Position numbers and translations under genes: made by a program. From assembly GCA_022572905.1 (NCBI GenBank), contig JACZUZ010000071.1:1-7911 (forward strand): a stretch of 7,911 nt of DNA. The letters are read 5' to 3'. This DNA is from Candidatus Zixiibacteriota bacterium. Lineage in GTDB: Bacteria > Zixibacteria > MSB-5A5 > GN15 > JACZUZ01. Within the stretch, counting starts at the first letter, position 1. The number at the start of each line of letters is the position of its first letter. Below, piece after piece: positions 1 through 5,204 of the stretch. A model generated the notes under the pieces. It had not been told where the DNA came from and did not search any database. It was given only the letters and a program-made list of their open reading frames with translations.

Positions 1-316
1 TACAGCGGAATAGAGAATCGAGGGGCGGGCTAGAATCGCGAGCTAGCGCCGACTCTGGAAACGATGAGTTCAAAAATTGAACAAGACCCGATGAGAATTT
101 TACAAAAACCTATCCCGGTCTGGTTCTTGCTCAGAAGAAATTGACTAGAAATATCGATTTGCAAGATAGAGTATGAGAAAAGATTTAAGAGGAGAGAGTA
201 GTTTTCGGCTAAATAATCAGCTGGCCTTCGACCGGGTTAACCTATGCGCGCAAAGTGGCACGAAGTGTTTTTCCAGGATTCGGTGGAATATTCGATCATT
301 GAATTAAGACAAAGAG
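1..316. other. Leader region upstream of gene 1, no convincing gene
   Basis: No convincing gene was found here. Two plus-strand frames entering from the left edge stop within the first 35 bases. The third stays open to a TGA at 78-80 and could be the last 25 codons of an upstream gene, but the peptide is unremarkable. A 44-codon ORF (173-307, starting MRKDLRG) lies in the same frame as gene 1 and ends ten bases before its ATG. It lacks a clear ribosome binding site and resembles nothing I know. Weak promoter-like hexamers are present: TTGAAC at 77-82 with TACAAA at 101-106 (18-base spacer), and TTGACT at 141-146 without a good -10 at the right distance. A purine-rich Shine-Dalgarno-like run at 187-198 has no start codon at a usable distance downstream. 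The region most likely carries the promoter and 5' UTR of gene 1. Confidence 0.5.
24..50. other. Stem-loop, function unknown
   Basis: GGC (24-26) pairs with GCC (48-50) and GCTAG (29-33) pairs with CTAGC (43-47), leaving a two-base bulge (27-28) and a nine-base loop. No T-run follows, so it is not a classical intrinsic terminator. It could be the end of an upstream transcript or a chance structure. Confidence 0.3.
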
Positions 317-2389
317 ATGCGATTAGAAATTAATGAAAGTAAACGCAAAACAGAGAATGAGCGCCCTCTTGTGGGAGGAACGAATTTATTCTCCGTTTCT
401 CGCTTTATTGTGGGGACGTTCGTGCTGAGTCTCTCTCTGAATAATCTTTCCCTGGCGAATACTTCGCCGGAGTTTGTACCTCTGAATGATAAATACATAT
501 CCGAGGGCGCAATTTTAATATTTGAAATCGAAAGTTTTGACATTGATGGAGATTTGATAACGCTTGGAGTGACTAGTCGGCCGAGCGGAGCCAGCTTCGT
601 GGACAATGGAGACGGAACTGCGATATGCACATGGACGCCGCAGTATTCAGGACCGCTCTCTTCGGTAAATTCTCCTTATCAATTCACATTCGTTGCGTCC
701 GACGGTCAATCGAGTACTTCAATCACAGTATATGCGAATGTCAGTAACAATAATCGAGCTCCGATCATATCTGCCCCTGATACGGTACATGTTGAGGTTG
801 GCGATAGTGTAATGTTCTCAGCATCCGCGTTGGACCCGGATTTTGAGAACATCACATGGTCAGTTACCAGTTTGCCGATGGGCGCAGAATTTAGCGTATC
901 CCCTGATCTGGAATTTCTCTGGGCTCCCCTAAAAGAGGACAGCGGACAAGCGGAATTTGCGTTTGTGGCTCAGGATCCGTGGGGGCTAAGTGACACCGCC
1001 AAAGTGATAGTTTCGGTGGTAATCGGTCCGGACTACGAGTTTGCTATTAGTCAAGACAGCGCTTACGGTGGTGAGACAATTGTCTTGACGACAAGTTTGA
1101 AGAATCGTTCCGAAGTCGCTTCGTTTGATTTGCTATTGCATTTCGATCCCAGCGCATTGTCTCTGCTTAATATTAACCCCGCCGGAAATCGTGTCGAAGG
1201 GTTTGAATTTTTCGATTATTCTGTCCATGACAATTCTATTGCGGGCAATGTTCGAATTGTCGGCGTGGCGAATTTGCCTGAAGGCGATGTTACACCTCCG
1301 CTTGAGTCAGGAGACGGGGCGCTATTCTCGATGTCATTTTTCGTTTCAACTCAACTAGGCCTGGGTGGAATGTTCATCCCCCTGAATTTTGTTATCGGAG
1401 ACTCTATTAGCGGCGCCAATAACATAATTGTAGATGGCGAAGGATCTCTGATTCCTGAGGATTTGCTTTTCTTTAATCAGGGAGGCATACAGGTTCGTGA
1501 AGTGAATCAAAATGGCATAGGCGATATCAATTTGAATGGTATACCTTTTGAAGTCGCTGACGTGTTACGTTTTTCCAATTTCTTTATTGACCCGTTTGTA
1601 TATCGATTCAATCCCCAGCAGTTTATCAATTCAGACGTCAATCAGGACGGAATAGCGGCGTCAATTTCTGATTTGGTGGCGATGATCACATTGATTACAT
1701 CCGGCGGAAATCCGTCAAAACCCGTTTACGGCAACACTGATCAAGTCGCGTCGGTATGGCTGGAAGAAAATTCCGAATCGAAAGTATTATCGATCAATTC
1801 AGCGGCGCCTCTAGGAGCAGGATTCTTTGTATTTGAAATTAGCGCTGAATTCGCCGTAGATGGAAAAAATGTCGGTCCAGATATCTCGACTGTTGTGAGC
1901 ATGAATCTGGCGAGTCAATTTCGGAGCGATACATTGCGAGCGCTCTTATATTCCCTCGACGGAAATTATGTTACCAAAGGTAGCCGAGAGCTGTTTGAGA
2001 TTGGCTTAGAACCTTATCAGAATGTCACTCTTTTGTCTGCGGAACTTGTCACTCCCGACGGAGAGAGTATAGAAGTAGTTACTGGCGCCGAGAAAGAGTC
2101 AACTTTGCCAGGAAATTACAATCTTTCGCAAAATTATCCGAATCCGTTTAATCCTTCTACAAAAATCTTGTTTGAAATTCCTCTGGCAGGGAATGTGGCG
2201 CTTTCGATTTTTGATATTCTTGGTCGTAGCGTGAGATCACTTACCAATGAGCGTTACGAAGCCGGAAAGCATGAAGTGATCTGGGATGGAAAAGACGACT
2301 CGGGATCGTCAGTCGCCAGCGGTGTGTATTTCTATAGATTGCTATCGAACGACAAAATGATTTCCAGGAAGATGACTCTATTAAAATAA
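317..2389 (+). CDS. Secreted modular protein: He_PIG Ig modules, cohesin-like, dockerin-like, T9SS type A sorting tail
   Basis: This 690-residue extracellular structural protein has no catalytic domain that I recognise. Residues 1-28 are a long hydrophilic N-region, followed by a hydrophobic segment (about 29-47) with likely Sec cleavage near SLA|N. Two He_PIG/cadherin-like beta-sandwiches follow: 51-142, with TWTP at 105-108 and FVASDG, and 147-235, with LWAP at 201-204 and FVAQD. Residues 240-392 resemble a cohesin (FDLLLHFDPSAL, then alternating strands). Residues 402-462 hold two dockerin-like calcium loops (DINLNG at 403, DVNQDG at 440), each one residue longer than the canonical 12. A less defined beta region (470-590) leads to the tail at 600-690, with NYPNPFNPS, FDILGRSV, SGVYFYRL and a final RKMTLLK. 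The tail matches the T9SS type A / FlgD Ig-like family, suggesting export by a T9SS-like route. The ATG at 317 is the first after an in-frame stop at 305-307, but its ribosome binding site is poor; GTG at 371 is an alternative. Calling the start is less certain than calling the gene. Confidence 0.93.
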   Translation: MRLEINESKRKTENERPLVGGTNLFSVSRFIVGTFVLSLSLNNLSLANTSPEFVPLNDKYISEGAILIFEIESFDIDGDLITLGVTSRPSGASFVDNGDGTAICTWTPQYSGPLSSVNSPYQFTFVASDGQSSTSITVYANVSNNNRAPIISAPDTVHVEVGDSVMFSASALDPDFENITWSVTSLPMGAEFSVSPDLEFLWAPLKEDSGQAEFAFVAQDPWGLSDTAKVIVSVVIGPDYEFAISQDSAYGGETIVLTTSLKNRSEVASFDLLLHFDPSALSLLNINPAGNRVEGFEFFDYSVHDNSIAGNVRIVGVANLPEGDVTPPLESGDGALFSMSFFVSTQLGLGGMFIPLNFVIGDSISGANNIIVDGEGSLIPEDLLFFNQGGIQVREVNQNGIGDINLNGIPFEVADVLRFSNFFIDPFVYRFNPQQFINSDVNQDGIAASISDLVAMITLITSGGNPSKPVYGNTDQVASVWLEENSESKVLSINSAAPLGAGFFVFEISAEFAVDGKNVGPDISTVVSMNLASQFRSDTLRALLYSLDGNYVTKGSRELFEIGLEPYQNVTLLSAELVTPDGESIEVVTGAEKESTLPGNYNLSQNYPNPFNPSTKILFEIPLAGNVALSIFDILGRSVRSLTNERYEAGKHEVIWDGKDDSGSSVASGVYFYRLLSNDKMISRKMTLLK

Positions 2390-2428
2390 GAAATCATGAG
2401 ATATATGGTAACACGATTAAAATCGGCT

Positions 2429-2458
2429 TTGAACCGAAACAATATTAGCCCAAATAAT
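2429..2458 (+). promoter_or_regulatory. Possible sigma70-like promoter for gene 2
   Basis: TTGAAC (2429-2434) is followed after 18 bases by AATAAT (2453-2458), matching 4 of 6 and 5 of 6 consensus positions. Transcription would start about 35 bases before the preferred ATG of gene 2. The spacer is AT-rich, so chance matches are expected, and some FCB-group bacteria use a different promoter consensus. Confidence 0.28.
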
Positions 2459-2489
2459 AGGCTTCTGGATACACGTGCGCTGTGACGTT

Positions 2490-2493
2490 GAGG
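2490..2493 (+). promoter_or_regulatory. Shine-Dalgarno site that decides the start of gene 2
   Basis: GAGG lies six bases before ATG 2500. The upstream in-frame GTG at 2482 has no Shine-Dalgarno-like sequence before it, so the ATG is preferred. Confidence 0.6.
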
Positions 2494-2499
2494 TTGGAT

Positions 2500-5175
2500 A
2501 TGAATAAAGGCTGGCGGATATATTTTTCGATTGTTGTTGGACTAGTGTTCTTTTCGGGAACGAGCGCTCGCGCGCAGTTTAACTGTGTAGAGGGCGTGGA
2601 TTGGCCGACAACGTATCTGCCTGATACCGCTGCTATAATAAGTTTTCAAGGGCTTCCCGGTGACACAGTAGAAATGCCGATTTTCTGGAAATCGGATACG
2701 GCAATGGTTGCACTGGAAATGAACGTCAGGTATCCGGGGAATTTTATCCAGCCGATTGTTATCCGCGATACTGTGATAACTCGTATTATAACCACCACAG
2801 TCGTTCCGCCGGATACAACATTCGATACAACCTTCCTTGATTTACTCGATATTTTCGAGGTAGATCGAGCTGTCTTTACCGAAGTAGTTCTGGATTCGTT
2901 TGGATTTCCGATAGGTCTGGATACACTTCCGTTTGTTAGTGGCGAATTTTCCTTCAAAGTCAACGACAGCAACCTACTCAAAGTTCAATGGGTACCGGGA
3001 ATCCCTGATATAGGGATACCGCTTGATTCTATACCGGGAGGCAGAGGTGAAATTGCGCGGGTTAGATTTATTGTTCAACCTGGCGCAGGGCCGATAGGTA
3101 CATCGTTGGCATTAACGATTGAACACGTGCCGATTATTCGTACAGATACATTTCCGCCAGTAAAGAAGGGCTGTGCGCTAACTTCAAGCACACAAATATG
3201 GTCTGTGAATTTTGATGGGGTAATAGACGTACTAACCCTTTTACAAGTGCCTGTACTAAGAGGGGGTTTCTTCAAAGTTGACACTCAAATTGTCGAAATT
3301 GAATGTAATGCAAGCAGTGAGTGCACTACTCCACCGGTAAATTTTACGCTTCCGGGTTTTTGTGTTGGTGGTAATTGCGAATACACGAAAAAAGTAGATG
3401 AATGCGTCGACGACACTCAATGTGACAGTCCCCCTGTCGGATTCCAATTACCTGGCACATGTATTAACGGGAGCTGTCAATACACACCGATTACGTCTAC
3501 ACATGCGCCTATAGTTGATCAGGTGACGCCCAGTGCGATAACGGTCAAGCAAGGCGATCCAATACAGTTTACTGTTCGAGCGACGGACGACAGCGCAAAT
3601 CACATCATTACCCTCGCGGCCACATCTACACTTCCCTCCGGAGCTAGCTTTCCCGTTGCGGTCGGGAATTCTTTCGTGACCGGCACATTCAACTGGACGC
3701 CAAGCCTGACACAGGCGGGAACGTTTGTTGTGTCGTTCCGCGCAACAGACGACAAAGGGAATACATCAAATACCGTATCGGTAACTATAACGGTCGAAGA
3801 ATTGGACATTGATCAATTGTTTTCCACTTCCTCTGAGGGCCAGCGACCTGCGGGCGGAATCGCGGGCTTCAATCCTGTGCTTTTTCCAATCGATCTAATT
3901 AACTCTAAAAATCAGGTATATGGGGTGCAGTTTGACTTTTTGTACCCGCGAAGCCAGGTGGAATTTGATTCAGTTATAACAACTGATAGAACCGATGGTT
4001 TTGTAATTGATTGGTTGGAAAACTTCAATGGTATAGATAGTTTGGTAAGGATTGTCACATTCGGTTTGGCAAACGAACAAATTGTACCCGGCTCGACCAG
4101 CGCTATCTTGAATGTTGTATTTCATATCGACACGGCCGCGGTTCCCGGGACATACGATGTAATACTTTCCAATGGCCGTGAATCTATTGATCCGAATCCC
4201 GCTATACCGTCAGTTCAACTATTGACTCTTCCGGGAGTGATTGATGTTGATCGGTTAGGCGATGTTAACCTGGATAGATTCATAGATGTCGCTGACCTTG
4301 TAAACGTAGTGGCGTTTATAATCGGAAACTACGGATTGCCGCCAAGGAATTTTGCCACAGCTGATGTGACCAACAACGACACTGTTGATGTTGTCGATCT
4401 TGTAGGCATAAGTAATATTATTTTTGGAATTACGCTATCACCTCAGCCTGCACCCGCTCAAGGAGCGCCAATCGCTACCGTTGATTTCGGATCTGATCCT
4501 GTAGCGGAGTCGTACAATCAATTGGCCATTCTAGGTGACTTTCCAGAGGAAGTGGCCGGTGTTGAGCTACACGTTAATTATGATCCGAGTTCGGTTTCAT
4601 TGTTAGAGCCCACGCTAACTGACGTTTCGCGCAGGTTCAGATTGCATTATCGGAATGATGGCAAAGGGAAGATGCGCGTTGTGATTTACAATGGCTCTCC
4701 ATGGAATACGGAATTTCTCATTCCAAACGGGGTTTCTGAATTTCTTACAATTAACGCCCTAACTTCCGAGAATCTGGAGGAGAACGACCTTTATATTAGC
4801 GACATTACTCTCTCAAATCCGGACGCCGGAAAGATTGAGGTCGAACAACCAGAAGGTCCTCCTGTTGCACTACCCAAGACATTTTATTTGGCGCAGAATT
4901 ATCCAAATCCGTTCAATCCGGAAACTCAGATTGATTTTGGAATTGCAGCTGATTCGGATGGCGCGACACCACAACGGGTGCGACTCTTGATTTACAATAT
5001 TCTCGGACAAAAAGTGATAACGCTAAAAGATGAATTTCTTGTTCCCGGAGAGTACAGCGTCAAGTGGAGCGGGAATAATACCAACGGTGAGAAAGTGGCT
5101 ACTGGAGTATATCTCTATCGGCTTGAAGTCGGTGAGTCACGTAGCGAGACCAAGAAGATGATTTTACTGAAGTGA
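2500..5175 (+). CDS. Secreted modular protein: cohesin-like domains, twin four-Cys repeats, He_PIG module, dockerin, T9SS type A sorting tail
   Basis: This 891-residue extracellular protein has no visible catalytic domain. The start at ATG 2500 (rather than GTG 2482) gives a textbook signal peptide: MNKGWR, hydrophobic core 7-21, cleavage near ARA|Q at 25/26. Residues 44-265 look cohesin-like (VEMPIFWKS, ALEMNVRYP, then a late GEIARVRFIVQ strand) with a Thr/Val/Asp-rich insertion around 85-145. Residues 268-333 are two 33-residue four-cysteine repeats. A He_PIG module spans 337-434, with FNWTP at 397-401 and FRATDD. A second cohesin-like domain covers 435-583. A canonical dockerin pair follows, with loops starting at D588 (D-x-N-x-D...D at position 12) and D622. 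Residues 656-780 look like a third cohesin-like domain (VAGVELHVNYDPSSVSLL). The tail at 796-891 has NYPNPFNPE, YNILGQKV, GVYLYRL and final KKMILLK, as in protein 1, which predicts Sec export followed by T9SS-type sorting. Cysteines occur only at 29, 225 and in the repeats. Gene 3 begins 29 bases downstream, probably in the same operon. Confidence 0.93.
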   Translation: MNKGWRIYFSIVVGLVFFSGTSARAQFNCVEGVDWPTTYLPDTAAIISFQGLPGDTVEMPIFWKSDTAMVALEMNVRYPGNFIQPIVIRDTVITRIITTTVVPPDTTFDTTFLDLLDIFEVDRAVFTEVVLDSFGFPIGLDTLPFVSGEFSFKVNDSNLLKVQWVPGIPDIGIPLDSIPGGRGEIARVRFIVQPGAGPIGTSLALTIEHVPIIRTDTFPPVKKGCALTSSTQIWSVNFDGVIDVLTLLQVPVLRGGFFKVDTQIVEIECNASSECTTPPVNFTLPGFCVGGNCEYTKKVDECVDDTQCDSPPVGFQLPGTCINGSCQYTPITSTHAPIVDQVTPSAITVKQGDPIQFTVRATDDSANHIITLAATSTLPSGASFPVAVGNSFVTGTFNWTPSLTQAGTFVVSFRATDDKGNTSNTVSVTITVEELDIDQLFSTSSEGQRPAGGIAGFNPVLFPIDLINSKNQVYGVQFDFLYPRSQVEFDSVITTDRTDGFVIDWLENFNGIDSLVRIVTFGLANEQIVPGSTSAILNVVFHIDTAAVPGTYDVILSNGRESIDPNPAIPSVQLLTLPGVIDVDRLGDVNLDRFIDVADLVNVVAFIIGNYGLPPRNFATADVTNNDTVDVVDLVGISNIIFGITLSPQPAPAQGAPIATVDFGSDPVAESYNQLAILGDFPEEVAGVELHVNYDPSSVSLLEPTLTDVSRRFRLHYRNDGKGKMRVVIYNGSPWNTEFLIPNGVSEFLTINALTSENLEENDLYISDITLSNPDAGKIEVEQPEGPPVALPKTFYLAQNYPNPFNPETQIDFGIAADSDGATPQRVRLLIYNILGQKVITLKDEFLVPGEYSVKWSGNNTNGEKVATGVYLYRLEVGESRSETKKMILLK
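3301..3498 (+). repeat. Two tandem 99-bp units encoding 33-residue four-cysteine repeats
   Basis: Both units (3301-3399 and 3400-3498) have the spacing C-x5-C-x12-C-x4-C, and share EC near the start, PPV near residue 11, LPG at 17-19 and a C-Q/E-Y-T ending. The pattern suggests two disulfides per unit in an oxidising extracellular setting. Short Cys-rich repeats of this kind occur in secreted proteins of other modular-protein-rich bacteria, but I cannot assign a named family. They separate the first cohesin-like region from the He_PIG module of protein 2. Confidence 0.85.
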
Positions 5176-5191
5176 TTCTGAGGATTGATTC

Positions 5192-5196
5192 AGGAG
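5192..5196 (+). promoter_or_regulatory. Shine-Dalgarno site of gene 3
   Basis: AGGAG sits eight bases before ATG 5205, the best ribosome binding site in the window. No terminator lies in the 29-base gap after gene 2, so translation of gene 3 from a shared transcript is likely. Confidence 0.75.
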
Positions 5197-5204
5197 TAAT
5201 AATT

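Larger units (their letters stand above)
2390..2499 (+). other. Intergenic spacer between genes 1 and 2
   Basis: This AT-rich 110-base spacer has no strong intrinsic terminator. The best inverted repeats are only four base pairs (TCGG/CCGA around 2423-2437 and AGCC/GGCT around 2447-2463) and neither is followed by a T-run. Some read-through from gene 1 into gene 2 is therefore plausible. A 29-codon ORF (2396-2485) in the frame of gene 1 fills most of the spacer but has no convincing ribosome binding site. Confidence 0.5.

Noticed and set aside
221..290. GCGCAAAGTGGCACG near 247-261 recalls the GACGCAAAGCCACGG core of GEMM-I (cyclic-di-GMP-I) riboswitches, with a nearby CCGGGTTAACC
   Set aside because: In GEMM-I the GGCAAACC segment precedes and the GGGTTACCG segment follows this core. 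Here the former is missing and the latter-like sequence lies on the wrong side. A covariance-model search (Infernal, RF01051) would settle it; no hit is expected.
304..630. 108-codon minus-strand ORF over the start of gene 1
   Set aside because: It overlaps the well-supported signal peptide and first Ig module of protein 1, and its product is Ser/Arg-rich with no recognisable motif.
1125..1358. 77-codon plus-strand ORF inside gene 1
   Set aside because: It is an out-of-frame shadow within the cohesin-like domain of protein 1, with low-complexity hydrophobic content and no support.
2396..2485. 29-codon ORF in the spacer between genes 1 and 2
   Set aside because: It has no good ribosome binding site and no recognisable peptide features. 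An ORF of this length is expected by chance.
2482..2499. GTG 2482 as start of gene 2, adding six residues
   Set aside because: It has no Shine-Dalgarno before it, while ATG 2500 has GAGG at six bases and gives a cleaner signal peptide.
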